Assembly: GCF_002077135.1 (NCBI RefSeq)
Contig: NZ_LDOS01000002.1
Location: 1,513,865-1,577,864, forward strand
DNA from: Metallibacterium scheffleri
GTDB lineage: Bacteria; Pseudomonadota; Gammaproteobacteria; Xanthomonadales; Rhodanobacteraceae
Reading direction: 5' to 3'
Length of the DNA: 64,000 nt
Of the stretch, positions 27,442 through 35,265 are shown piece after piece. Within the stretch, counting starts at the first letter, position 1. Each line of letters starts with the position of its first letter. The translations under genes were made by a program, and so were the position numbers. The notes beneath the pieces were generated by a model. The model had not been told where the DNA came from, ran no database searches, and saw nothing but the letters and a program-made list of their open reading frames with translations.

Positions 27442-29148
27442 ATGCCGCACTCCAATTCAAGCCGGATTTTGCTGGGCGTGCTCATGACACTGGGGTTGTC
27501 GTGCGCGCTGGCCCTGCCCGCACGAGCGGCGCAAGTGGCTCTGCGTGGCGCCTGGATGATGGCACCCGCGCAGCGGACAACTCCGGCACAGCCACCTGCC
27601 GTGGCCACGGCGCATGCGTTGCAGACATTCAACACGGGTGGCCTCGTGCACCTGCCGCGCGGCGTCAACGGCACCTGGGTACGCCTGCAACCGGCCGCAG
27701 GCACATGGCCTGCGGGGGTGTGGATGCTGGCCATCGATCAACCTGGACTGGGCGTGGTCAGGCTGTACGCTGCGGATCAGGCACCACAGCAACAAGCTCT
27801 GGAGAACCTCGATCGCGGTGTGTTGCATCCGCCAGGACAGCTGGTTTTTCGCCTCGAAAACCTGCGCGGCGACGCGCCGCTATGGCTGTTTTTCCAAGCC
27901 AACGCCTGGCTGGGCAGCTCCATGCATTTCGCCCTGCGCTCGCCGCAAGCGTGGGCAGTGCAAGCCAATGGCTGGCTGGCATTTGTCACCAGCGTGCTCA
28001 CCGTGCTGTCGGTGATGAGCTTGATGGGCCTGTGGTTTGGACTGCTGCTGCGCGATCGCGCCTACCTGTTCTACGCCGTGTACGTGCTGGCCTATGCGTT
28101 ACTGAGCGCAGTCAGCACAGGTTATGCGTTTCATCCATTGGAACTGGGCTGGGTGGCGGATGACCCGGCCATGGTCGCGCGCGTGGCCGGTGGCATGGCG
28201 GGTGCGGCGAGCATCCTGTTTGCTACACGTTTTGCCGACCTGCCACGCTATCTGCCGTGGTCGCGGCATATTCCACAAGGATTGGCGGGACTCTTCCTCG
28301 GCATCGTGCTGCTCAGTCTGGTGCCGTGGACGGCGGCGCGCGCACTCGGTGGCTGGCTGCAGAACCCGGTGGTGGTGCTGGCCGGGCCCAGCGTATTGAC
28401 CCTTCTGGTGCTGGCCTGGCTGCGCGGTAGTCGCTACGCCGGGTTCTTTCTGCTCGGCTGGTCGCCGCTGGTGATATTGACGGTGTGTGACAGCCTGCAG
28501 TCGTTCAACCTGCTGCAATCCTGGACCTGGCTGCAGCGCGCCAGTCTGGCCGCCGCGGCATTCGAAGCACTGGTGCTCATCGCCGGCCTTGCCGATCGCA
28601 CGCTGGCTGCGCGTCGCGACCATCGCCAGGCGCTGCACCGGGCCGAGGTCGATGCCCTGACCGGCACTTACAACCGCGGCGCGCTGCTGAGGCGCCTGCA
28701 GAACATGCTGGAAACGGAAACCGGGCCGCTCAGCGTGCTGTTCGTCGATCTCGACCACTTCAAGCGCCTCAACGATCACGCCGGGCATCAGGCGGGTGAT
28801 CAGGCATTGGTGGCCTTGGTGCGCACGTTGCGTTTGGAACTGCGCGAGCACGATGTGCTGGGCCGCTACGGCGGCGAGGAATTCATGGTGCTGCTGCCGG
28901 GACAGAGCCTTTCGCAGGCATTGGGCGTGGCCGAGCGCCTGCTGGAAGCAGTGCGCAACCGGCGTCTGGCGATCAGTGCCGATCTGCCCGGCCTGACCAT
29001 CAGCATCGGCGCAGCCGAGGCGCAGATGGGTGAATCCATGCCGCAATTGCTCAAGCGCGCCGATCAGGCCATGTACGCGGCCAAACACAATGGTCGCGAT
29101 CAGGTTCAAGCCGATCCGCGCTTGCCCGCACGCGCACCCGCAGGCTGA
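27442..29148 (+). CDS. 7TM-DISM sensor diguanylate cyclase
   Basis: The 568-residue inner-membrane protein has a signal peptide (about 1-33, ending PARAAQ) and a periplasmic sensory domain (about 34-175) of the 7TMR-DISM extracellular type. Seven helices follow (about 180-390), then a cytoplasmic GGDEF domain (about 400-555) with the active site RYGGEEF at residues 475-481. An RxxD inhibitory site, REHD, lies exactly five residues before GGEEF, so c-di-GMP feedback inhibition is expected. The function is synthesis of c-di-GMP in response to an extracellular, perhaps carbohydrate-like, ligand. A TTG at 27394 is an alternative start, but it lacks a ribosome site. Confidence 0.88.
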   Translation: MPHSNSSRILLGVLMTLGLSCALALPARAAQVALRGAWMMAPAQRTTPAQPPAVATAHALQTFNTGGLVHLPRGVNGTWVRLQPAAGTWPAGVWMLAIDQPGLGVVRLYAADQAPQQQALENLDRGVLHPPGQLVFRLENLRGDAPLWLFFQANAWLGSSMHFALRSPQAWAVQANGWLAFVTSVLTVLSVMSLMGLWFGLLLRDRAYLFYAVYVLAYALLSAVSTGYAFHPLELGWVADDPAMVARVAGGMAGAASILFATRFADLPRYLPWSRHIPQGLAGLFLGIVLLSLVPWTAARALGGWLQNPVVVLAGPSVLTLLVLAWLRGSRYAGFFLLGWSPLVILTVCDSLQSFNLLQSWTWLQRASLAAAAFEALVLIAGLADRTLAARRDHRQALHRAEVDALTGTYNRGALLRRLQNMLETETGPLSVLFVDLDHFKRLNDHAGHQAGDQALVALVRTLRLELREHDVLGRYGGEEFMVLLPGQSLSQALGVAERLLEAVRNRRLAISADLPGLTISIGAAEAQMGESMPQLLKRADQAMYAAKHNGRDQVQADPRLPARAPAG

Positions 29149-29229
29149 AATGCAAAGGTCAGGCTTGCATCGGCCCCCTGAGATCAGTTTGCACACCCGG
29201 GCATCCTTGCCGCGGTTTGCAAACAAACG

Positions 29230-29257
29230 GGCGCGGCAGAGCCGCGCCACTTTTGTT
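29230..29257 (+). terminator. Intrinsic terminator after the diguanylate cyclase
   Basis: The perfect 8-bp stem GGCGCGGC-AGA-GCCGCGCC is followed on the plus strand by ACTTTTGTT. It lies 82 nt downstream of the diguanylate cyclase stop codon. Confidence 0.7.
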
Positions 29258-29333
29258 GCAACAAGCACTTGCGTGCTCGTCGCGGCGGCACGTCCATGTG
29301 CCGGAGCGGTTGTGCAAATCGCTCTTGAAATGC

Positions 29334-29359
29334 AAAAGGCCGGCTTGCGCCGGCCCTTG
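29334..29359 (-). terminator. Intrinsic terminator of the cold-shock gene
   Basis: Read on the minus strand: GGCCGGC-GCAA-GCCGGCC followed by TTTTGCATTT, with A-T and G-T pairs extending the stem. It lies about 36 nt beyond the csp stop codon and is the strongest intrinsic terminator in the window. Confidence 0.8.
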
Positions 29360-29394
29360 TTGCACCCAACCCGGCCGGGCCGGGCACAAAGGCC

Positions 29395-29604
29395 TCAGAC
29401 GGCCTGAACCTCGTCGGCCTGCAAGCCTTTCTGGCCCTGCACAACCTTGAAGCTGACCTGCTGGCCTTCCTTGAGCGACTTGAAACCATTGCCCTGAATA
29501 GCGCGGAAATGCACGAACACATCCGGACCATCGTCACGGCTGATGAAGCCGAAACCCTTGGCGTCGTTGAACCACTTGACGGTGCCGACCTGACGATCTG
29601 ACAT
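29395..29604 (-). CDS. cspA: Cold-shock domain protein
   Basis: A 69-residue single-domain OB-fold protein with both RNA-binding motifs: [15 protein letters not shown] (RNP1) and DVFVHFRAI (RNP2). It acts as a single-stranded nucleic-acid chaperone. The start at 29604 follows AGGAG. The upstream minus-strand sequence holds a long gene-free leader, as is usual for csp genes whose 5' UTR folds control translation. Whether this paralogue is cold-induced or constitutive cannot be read from the sequence. Confidence 0.93.
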   Translation of the reverse strand: MSDRQVGTVKWFNDAKGFGFISRDDGPDVFVHFRAIQGNGFKSLKEGQQVSFKVVQGQKGLQADEVQAV

Positions 29605-29994
29605 TGAAACACTCCTGGTAAACAAAAATGAGGCGAGGCGCACTGCAACGCCGGCTTACTGGGTTGTGCATGGAACAGGAGCGTAGCGATGGAGCGGATC
29701 GTTGGTACAAACCTTTGGATCAACCAGCATCGGGCCCGCGCTTGAGGACCTTGCAAACACAGTATCGACAACGATAGCAGAATTCAGACCGAATCGCCGC
29801 ACGATCTGAACACAACGATAATGTCGTCGTCGCCCGGCACACCGAAATATTACGCAGGAGTCACTAGAATCAGGGCGAAGACGATCCGGGCGGTCCAGTC
29901 GCTCGGATCGCAGCCTCCTGGTCGCAACATCCACTTCACCGCATATCCGATGATTCTTTTTTGTCTCCACGTCATTCAACCCGAGGGAAATCCC
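29605..29994. promoter_or_regulatory. Divergent leader region between cspA and the glycine-zipper gene
   Basis: These 390 bp contain no credible gene. They must supply promoters for cspA (minus) and the secreted glycine-zipper gene (plus). The part next to cspA is AT-richer (TTTTTGTTTACC on the minus strand just before AGGAG), consistent with a cold-shock 5' UTR. I could not identify a confident -35/-10 pair for either gene. Confidence 0.45.
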
Positions 29995-30456
29995 ATGAAC
30001 AAGGCATTGATCGCACTCACCGGAATCGCCCTGATCTCCAGCGCCATGGCAATGGCGGTGCCCGCGCAGGCGCAAAGCGTGATTACCCGCAACGGCGCTT
30101 ATTACGTGCGCTGCTATGACTGCGGGCGTGTCATCCAGGTCGAAACCAATATCACCCAGGGTGACAACCATCAGGTCGCTGGAACCATACTCGGCGGCGT
30201 CGTGGGCGGCCTGCTCGGCAACCAGGTCGGTGGTGGCCGTGGCCGCACACTGGCCACGGTCGCAGGAGCAGTCGGCGGCGGCTATGCCGGCAACCGCCTC
30301 GGCCAAGGCGGCCAGAACACGGCCTACGTGATCCGCATCCGCATGGCCGATGGCAACATCCAGCGTGTCCAGGTGCAGGACGCGCGCGGCATTCGCGACG
30401 GCGACATCGTGCGTGTTGACAACAAGGGCAATATCACCGTGGTCAGCCAGCGCTGA
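29995..30456 (+). CDS. Secreted glycine-zipper 2TM-domain protein
   Basis: A 153-residue protein with a Sec signal peptide (cleavage near PAQAQS) and no lipobox. The mature chain begins with a CYDCG motif, then the glycine-zipper segment (about 62-105: GTILGGVVGGLLGNQVGGG, GAVGGGYAGNRLG) and a C-terminal beta domain (YVIRIRMADGNIQRVQV, GDIVRVDNKGNI). It has the same domain order as the lipoprotein at 15435-15917, including CxxCG. It is probably an envelope structural or stress protein of the 17-kDa antigen group; the precise role is unknown. Confidence 0.8.
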   Translation: MNKALIALTGIALISSAMAMAVPAQAQSVITRNGAYYVRCYDCGRVIQVETNITQGDNHQVAGTILGGVVGGLLGNQVGGGRGRTLATVAGAVGGGYAGNRLGQGGQNTAYVIRIRMADGNIQRVQVQDARGIRDGDIVRVDNKGNITVVSQR

Positions 30457-30462
30457 TGGGCA

Positions 30463-30500
30463 CGACCAGCCGCGGCATTCATCAAGGCAGCGGCTGGTCG
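30463..30500 (+). terminator. Stem-loop after the glycine-zipper gene
   Basis: CGACCAGCCGC and GCGGCTGGTCG form a perfect 11-bp stem with a 16-nt loop beginning 6 nt after the stop codon. No T-tract follows, so it may be a weak or Rho-assisted terminator or an mRNA-stabilising hairpin. Confidence 0.45.
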
Positions 30501-30599
30501 CCTCACCCAATGGTCATCGCCACAACACGAATCGACTGACACGATCCGTGGCTTTCGCGAGTATCGTTCGCGGGATCCTGCCACGCCTCGGGAATCGCG

Positions 30600-31376
30600 A
30601 TGCCCACTTCCAGCTGCCATCCATCCGCTCCGCACCGCAAGCTGCATGCGCCCGACTGGTTCGTGTCGAGCCTCATGATGGAGCGCGCGCTGGATGCGAT
30701 CCTGCGCCGCGTGAAAAAGCTCGACCGCAGCCATGACATTCCCTATCTCGCCGGCTACAGCCTGGATGGCAAGACCATCTACATCGACCGCCACTTGCCG
30801 AAGAGTTTTCGCTACCGCGGTCGTGACATCGAAGTGGATCGTTATCTGATCTTGCACGAAGAGGTCGAGAAAACCCTGATCGACCAGCTCGACCTGCACT
30901 ATCTGCATGCGCACCAGATCGCGACGCGCGCCGAAGAAGCCGCCGTGCATGCGGACCGGGTCGCGTGGCGCGCCTACGACCGTTTCATGCAGAAATACGT
31001 CAAGTCGATCGGCGATGAACGCCTGAAGAAAATCCCCGATGATCTCGACCTCAAGCCCTATCGTGATTACCACGACTATGACTTGCTGCAGCGCATGGAC
31101 CGCGCACTGACGCGCAGCAGCACGCCGCGCAGCATGGCCAGCAAGGCGTTTCGCCAGGAACTGGCCGACTACATGACCGCATTTCACGACCAACACCGGC
31201 TCGATCTGCGCCACGGCAAAAGCGCCGCGCGCGCGCGCGCGGCGAACCAGCCTGCGCCACGCGCGACGGCAACCAGAAAACCAGCGGCAGGCAGCATGAC
31301 CACCAGCGGCAAGCCGGTGACGCGCGCGAGTACCGCGCCAGCCCCCCGCGCGCGTGGCGGAAAAACCACCGCCTGA
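30600..31376 (+). CDS. Conserved protein of unknown function with HEEVE motif and basic tail
   Basis: A 258-residue cytoplasmic protein that I can describe but not assign. Residues about 15-175 form a globular region with the segments IPYLAGYSLDGKTIYIDRHLP, VDRYLILHEEVEKTLID and LHYLHAHQIATRAEEAAV. The helical HEEVEK plus later HxxAHQ recalls zincin-like helices but is not a true HExxH. Residues about 205-258 are a low-complexity Ala/Pro/Arg/Lys/Thr tail like bacterial histone-H1-type extensions, suggesting nucleic-acid or membrane contact. The start at 30600 follows GGGA. No operon partner is evident; it converges with the asparaginase gene. Confidence 0.6.
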   Translation: MPTSSCHPSAPHRKLHAPDWFVSSLMMERALDAILRRVKKLDRSHDIPYLAGYSLDGKTIYIDRHLPKSFRYRGRDIEVDRYLILHEEVEKTLIDQLDLHYLHAHQIATRAEEAAVHADRVAWRAYDRFMQKYVKSIGDERLKKIPDDLDLKPYRDYHDYDLLQRMDRALTRSSTPRSMASKAFRQELADYMTAFHDQHRLDLRHGKSAARARAANQPAPRATATRKPAAGSMTTSGKPVTRASTAPAPRARGGKTTA

Positions 31377-31386
31377 TGAGCCGCGC

Positions 31387-32337
31387 TCAGCGCGGATTGC
31401 AAACCCGCGGCGCCTCGCGCCCGATCGCGATCCGCGCCACGCCTGCGGCATCCATGCTGCCGCGATACATGCCCGCGGTATTGAACGGCAACGCGAAGCG
31501 ACCGTCCGCCGCGAGCACGATGGCGCCCCCACTGCCACCCAGCGCAGGAATCTGCTGCATGATCACGGCATCGGCCGCGACATCAGGCGCTGCGCCGGCC
31601 GCGATCCGCGTGCATATTCCATGCGCCGCGCAGGTGCGCAGATAAAACTCGCCCCAGCCAGTGCACGACACCGCAGCGCATGAATCGGCATAAGTACCAG
31701 CGCCGATCACCGGCGTATCGCCGATGCGTCCCCAGCGCTTGCCGGTCATGCCGCCGGTCGAAGTCGCCGCAGCCAGTTGGCCACGGGCATCCAGCGCAAC
31801 CGCGCCGACCGTACCAAAATAATTCGTGGAGGATGCAGTCCCGGGGCCCTGCGCCGCGTGCAGATAATCACGCCATTCCTGGTATCGCTTCGGCGTATCG
31901 AAATAGGCCGGCTCGACCATTGCCACGCCCACCACGCGGGCGAAATCCTCGGCGCCCGCGCCGGCCAGCATCACGTGGGGAGACCGTTCCATTACCGCGC
32001 GTGCCAGCTGCACCGGATTGCGCACATGGCGCAACCCTGCCACGCTGCCGGCGCGCAACGTGGCGCCGTCCATTGCCGCGGCATCGAGTTCGTGCCGACC
32101 GTCGTGCGTATACACCGCGCCATGGCCGGCGTTGAACCAGGGCGCATCCTCGAGAACAGTGACCGCTGCGACCACCGCCTCCAGCGCAGCCGCGCCCGCT
32201 TCGAGCAGCGCATGACCCGAACGCAGCGCATCCGTCAGCGCCGCGCGGATGGCACGCGCGTCCTCGTCATCCAGCGCTTCGGGAATGGCGCCAGCGCCAC
32301 CGTGGATCAGCAGCGTTGGCTTGAGGCTTGCGTTCAT
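31387..32337 (-). CDS. iaaA: Isoaspartyl peptidase/plant-type L-asparaginase
   Basis: A 316-residue Ntn-hydrolase. The precursor is expected to self-cleave before Thr176 in YFGTVGAVALD, giving alpha and beta subunits with Thr as nucleophile. Supporting motifs are IHGGAGAIP at the N-terminus, NAGHGAVYTHDGRHELDA, RIGDTPVIGAGTYAD and GSGGAIVL. It hydrolyses isoaspartyl dipeptides and, more weakly, L-asparagine. The start at 32337 (MNASLKPTLL) follows GGGAG. No glutathione or peptide transporter genes lie next to it. Confidence 0.92.
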   Translation of the reverse strand: MNASLKPTLLIHGGAGAIPEALDDEDARAIRAALTDALRSGHALLEAGAAALEAVVAAVTVLEDAPWFNAGHGAVYTHDGRHELDAAAMDGATLRAGSVAGLRHVRNPVQLARAVMERSPHVMLAGAGAEDFARVVGVAMVEPAYFDTPKRYQEWRDYLHAAQGPGTASSTNYFGTVGAVALDARGQLAAATSTGGMTGKRWGRIGDTPVIGAGTYADSCAAVSCTGWGEFYLRTCAAHGICTRIAAGAAPDVAADAVIMQQIPALGGSGGAIVLAADGRFALPFNTAGMYRGSMDAAGVARIAIGREAPRVCNPR

Positions 32338-32440
32338 CAATATCTCCCGACGCGCAATTGCGATGCTGTGCATGATGCCAACAACAGCGCCGCGCGACAT
32401 GTCGCATCGCGACGCGGGAACCGGGAAGGCAAGCCGCCGC

Positions 32441-33745
32441 TCAATCCTTGATCAAATGCGCGTTGGGAAAGCGCACGCTGACCGTGGTACCTGCATTCAA
32501 CTTGCTGGCAAAGCCGATTTCCCAACCGAAGCGCTCGGCCAGACGTCGTACGATATTGAGTCCGATGCCATGGCCATCGCTGTGCCCACGTTGCGCACGA
32601 AAAAACGGCGTCGTCAGCTGCGCCAATTCATCTGCGCTCATGCCGATGCCGGTATCTACTACGCGCACGCCGTTTTCGGCGATCACTACACGGATGCTGC
32701 CGTGCTCGGTATACAGGCAGGCATTGCGGATCAGATTGGCCATCAGCACCGCGAAAGCACGCGCAGGTGCGTACAAACCGAGGCGGGCCTGTTCCACCAG
32801 CTCCAGCTTGACCGGCTTGCCGGCTACCAGATCCTGGGCTTTGTCGATTTCCTCGCGCAGTACGTCGTTGACCACGAAGTCTTCGTCGGGAAGCCCCACA
32901 TCGCCCTCGCGCGCCAGAATCAGGAACGCCTGGATCAGGGATTCCATATCGCGGACCGCGCGGCGAATGCGCTGCACCGAACGCTGCCCGAAGGCGGTCA
33001 GACTGGCCTCCTCCTCAAGCACATCGGCGGCGACCTTGATCACAGTCAGCGGACTGCGCAACTCGTGGCTGGCGTCACGCGTGAAATTGCGCTCACGCTC
33101 GATGAATTGCTCGTTGCGGCTGGCGAAACGATGCAGGGCGCCCGCCAGCACCAGCACATCGCCATCGGCATCGGAAGGCAGGTGATCCGGCGCCAGAAGA
33201 CCGAGGTCAGGATGCAGTGGATCGAGTTCGCGGACCACGCTGGCCAGCGCGATCACCGGCGACAGCGCACGGCGCGATGCACGGTAGGTGAAATACAGGG
33301 TGATGTAGATGATCAGCAGCACCACGGTCAGCGGCACGAAGCCAAAGAAGAACGCCAGCTTGTCAACCTGCTCCTGCTTGAACACCAGGAACAGTCGGCC
33401 ATTGGGCCAGTCGCTGACATAAACGAGGTCGTGCCCATTGGGCCGGTTGAGCCGGTGATAGCCCAGCGTGAAACTGCGCAGGTAATCAGGCAGTACAGCG
33501 ACCCCCTGCCCCGATGGCTGCAGAAACCCGCGCAGGTTGGCCGTGTTCGGAGGCTTGGCCACCGGATTGTGCTCGATGCGCTGCCAGTAGTGCGCGGCTT
33601 CCTCGACCAGGGCACGCTTGATCAGCACATCCTCGAGCACCGCGGCGGCACCGTAGACCCCCAGAATGGTGGCGAAAGTGATCGCCGCCAATTGCAGGAC
33701 GAACATCGCCCAGATCTTGCGGCGTATGCCATCGATACGACGCAT
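32441..33745 (-). CDS. Sensor histidine kinase
   Basis: A 434-residue EnvZ-like kinase. It has TM1 at about 8-33 (IWAMFVLQLAAITFATILGVYGAA), a periplasmic sensor region of about 105 residues, TM2 at about 140-165 (FFFGFVPLTVVLLIIYITLYF), and a HisKA domain with the phospho-acceptor His227 in DASHELRSPLTVIK. The HATPase domain has the N-box NLIRNACLYT, G1 VVDTGIGMS and G2 GHGIGLNI. The N-box is short (RNAC), as in PhoQ-type relatives. It follows its response regulator by 31 nt. The signal is not predictable from the sensor sequence. Confidence 0.9.
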   Translation of the reverse strand: MRRIDGIRRKIWAMFVLQLAAITFATILGVYGAAAVLEDVLIKRALVEEAAHYWQRIEHNPVAKPPNTANLRGFLQPSGQGVAVLPDYLRSFTLGYHRLNRPNGHDLVYVSDWPNGRLFLVFKQEQVDKLAFFFGFVPLTVVLLIIYITLYFTYRASRRALSPVIALASVVRELDPLHPDLGLLAPDHLPSDADGDVLVLAGALHRFASRNEQFIERERNFTRDASHELRSPLTVIKVAADVLEEEASLTAFGQRSVQRIRRAVRDMESLIQAFLILAREGDVGLPDEDFVVNDVLREEIDKAQDLVAGKPVKLELVEQARLGLYAPARAFAVLMANLIRNACLYTEHGSIRVVIAENGVRVVDTGIGMSADELAQLTTPFFRAQRGHSDGHGIGLNIVRRLAERFGWEIGFASKLNAGTTVSVRFPNAHLIKD

Positions 33746-33776
33746 GCGTGGTATCCCGGTGGAGGCTTGGTTGATC

Positions 33777-34511
33777 TCAGCCGATCTGCTGCGCGCCGCC
33801 AGCCACTTCATGGTCCAGATCGGCCAGCCGGTAGCCCGCGCTGTGAATGGTGTGCAGCAGCGGCCGCTGGAAGGGTTTGTCGATGATCTTGCGCAGATTG
33901 TAGAGGTGGCTGCGCAGCGTATCCGAATCGGGCAGTGCATCGCCCCAGATTTCGCGCTCGATGTCCTGGCGGCTGACCACCCGCGGCGATTCACGCATGA
34001 GGATACCGAGCAGCTTGAGGCCGATCGGCGAGATCTGCAGATCCTGTCCGGCGCGCATCAGGCGCAACGTGGCGGTGTCCAGCACCAGATCGCCAACGCG
34101 CAGCACCTCGGTGGACACCTGACGCCGATCGCGGCGGATCAGCGCGCGCACGCGTGCCTCCAGCTCGCGGATCTCGAACGGCTTGACCAGGTAATCATCC
34201 GCGCCCGCATCCAGCCCGGTGAGCTTGTCCTGCAGCGTGTCGCGCGCGGTCAGCATCAGCACCGGCGTGGATTTTTTGGCGTCCTGGCGCAGCTTGCGGC
34301 ACAGGTCGAGGCCGTCCATGCCGGGCAGCATCAGATCCAGCACGATCACGTCGAAGCTCTGACTGACCGCAAGATGCAGACCCGTGACGCCATCGCTGGC
34401 GTAATCCACGACGTAGCCGCGACGCTCGAGAAACTCGCCCACCATTTCCGCGATGGCGCGGTTGTCCTCGATCAACAGGATCAATCCAGCGGGTTCGTCA
34501 CGTGTATTCAT
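33777..34511 (-). CDS. OmpR-family response regulator
   Basis: A 244-residue protein with a receiver domain (phospho-acceptor Asp59 in VIVLDLMLPGMDG, Lys in YLVKPF) and a C-terminal winged-helix DNA-binding domain (about 145-240, with SDTLRSHLYNLRKIIDKP as the recognition region). It is encoded directly upstream of its cognate kinase. The start at 34511 (MNTRDEPAGL) follows CGGAG. A tight cluster of short inverted and direct repeats lies 23 nt upstream of the start codon and could be its own binding site. Confidence 0.92.
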   Translation of the reverse strand: MNTRDEPAGLILLIEDNRAIAEMVGEFLERRGYVVDYASDGVTGLHLAVSQSFDVIVLDLMLPGMDGLDLCRKLRQDAKKSTPVLMLTARDTLQDKLTGLDAGADDYLVKPFEIRELEARVRALIRRDRRQVSTEVLRVGDLVLDTATLRLMRAGQDLQISPIGLKLLGILMRESPRVVSRQDIEREIWGDALPDSDTLRSHLYNLRKIIDKPFQRPLLHTIHSAGYRLADLDHEVAGGAQQIG

Positions 34512-34533
34512 GGGCTTGCTCCGGGAGGGCTCG

Positions 34534-34573
34534 GCACTCTTCACTCATGTGAAGAGTGCACCTGCCAAGAGTG
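34534..34573. promoter_or_regulatory. Repeat cluster upstream of the response regulator (autoregulatory site?)
   Basis: GCACTCTTCAC-TCAT-GTGAAGAGTGC (34534-34559) is a perfect 11-bp inverted repeat. A second direct copy of AAGAGTG lies 15 nt downstream (34552-34558 and 34567-34573). OmpR-family regulators bind tandem 7-8-bp repeats, so this could be an autoregulatory operator. The region also lies downstream of tesA, so a terminator-type hairpin is an alternative, but no T-tract is seen. Confidence 0.5.
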
Positions 34574-34605
34574 ATCCCGGCGTGAAGATCACGCGGTGCT
34601 GAGGT

Positions 34606-35265
34606 TCATCGCGGCAATCCGCTGAGCATCGGCTGCAGCGCCGGCCACACCGTATCCAGCACCAGCGGCTCACCGGCCGCGCGCGGATGCAGGCCGTCGT
34701 CCTGCATCAGCGCCGGTTGTAATGCGACTTTGGCCAGCAGGAACGGCACCAGCGGCAGCCTATAGCGTCGCGCCAAGCGCGCATAAATCGCCTGCAACCC
34801 GGCGCGATAGCGCGGACCGTAATTCACCGGCAATTCGATACCCAGCAACAGCACCTTCGCGCCCGCCTCACGGCTGCGCACGATCATGCGCTGCAGGTTG
34901 CGTTCGATCTCGATCAACGGCAGCCCGCGCAGGCCGTCGTTGGCGCCCAGTTCGATGATCACCAACGCGGGTTTGTCGCGCGCAAGCAACCGCGGCAGGC
35001 GCGCCAGGCCATCGGCGGTGGTCGCGCCGCTGATGCTGGCGTTGATAACCTCGCGCGGTGGCCGCATCTCGGCCAGACGCGCGCCCAGCAGATGCACCCA
35101 ACCTTGCGCGCGCGGGATGTTGTAAGCAGCCGAAAGCGAATCGCCCAGCACCAGAACGGGGCGCGACGTCACAGCCCGATTGGTGGCAAGCGCTGCCACC
35201 CCCTGCGTCGGCAGCGCCAACAATCCGATCAGCAACAGCCAGCACCACGAGGACCACCGCACCAT
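34606..35265 (-). CDS. tesA: Periplasmic SGNH esterase/thioesterase I
   Basis: TesA is a multifunctional acyl-CoA thioesterase, esterase and lysophospholipase acting in the periplasm. The 219-residue precursor has a signal peptide (about 1-25). The SGNH blocks are GDSLSAAYNI (Ser43), a conserved Gly in ISGATT, GANDGLRG and the C-terminal DGLHP with catalytic Asp and His. The ATG at 35265 follows GGAG. Its start codon overlaps the start codon of the divergent ybbA gene. tesA opposite ybbA-ybbP is a conserved arrangement in gammaproteobacteria. Confidence 0.93.
   Translation of the reverse strand: MVRWSSWCWLLLIGLLALPTQGVAALATNRAVTSRPVLVLGDSLSAAYNIPRAQGWVHLLGARLAEMRPPREVINASISGATTADGLARLPRLLARDKPALVIIELGANDGLRGLPLIEIERNLQRMIVRSREAGAKVLLLGIELPVNYGPRYRAGLQAIYARLARRYRLPLVPFLLAKVALQPALMQDDGLHPRAAGEPLVLDTVWPALQPMLSGLPR

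Larger units (their letters stand above)
29148..29376. repeat. Two degenerate copies of a ~50-bp terminator-bearing unit
   Basis: Copy 1 (about 29148-29200) and copy 2 (about 29325-29376) share TGAAATGCAAA, a GGxCxGGCTTGC core, CGGCC and then TTGCAC with CCCGG. Copy 2 retains a perfect hairpin and T-tract for the cold-shock gene, whereas copy 1 has mismatches in its stem. The spacer between them contains a different, intact terminator on the plus strand. The unit looks like a local duplication of the csp terminator. Confidence 0.55.

Noticed and set aside
29656-30510. A 284-codon minus-strand frame opposite the glycine-zipper gene
   Set aside because: It overlaps antisense a gene with a signal peptide and recognisable domains, and its own sequence has no family features.
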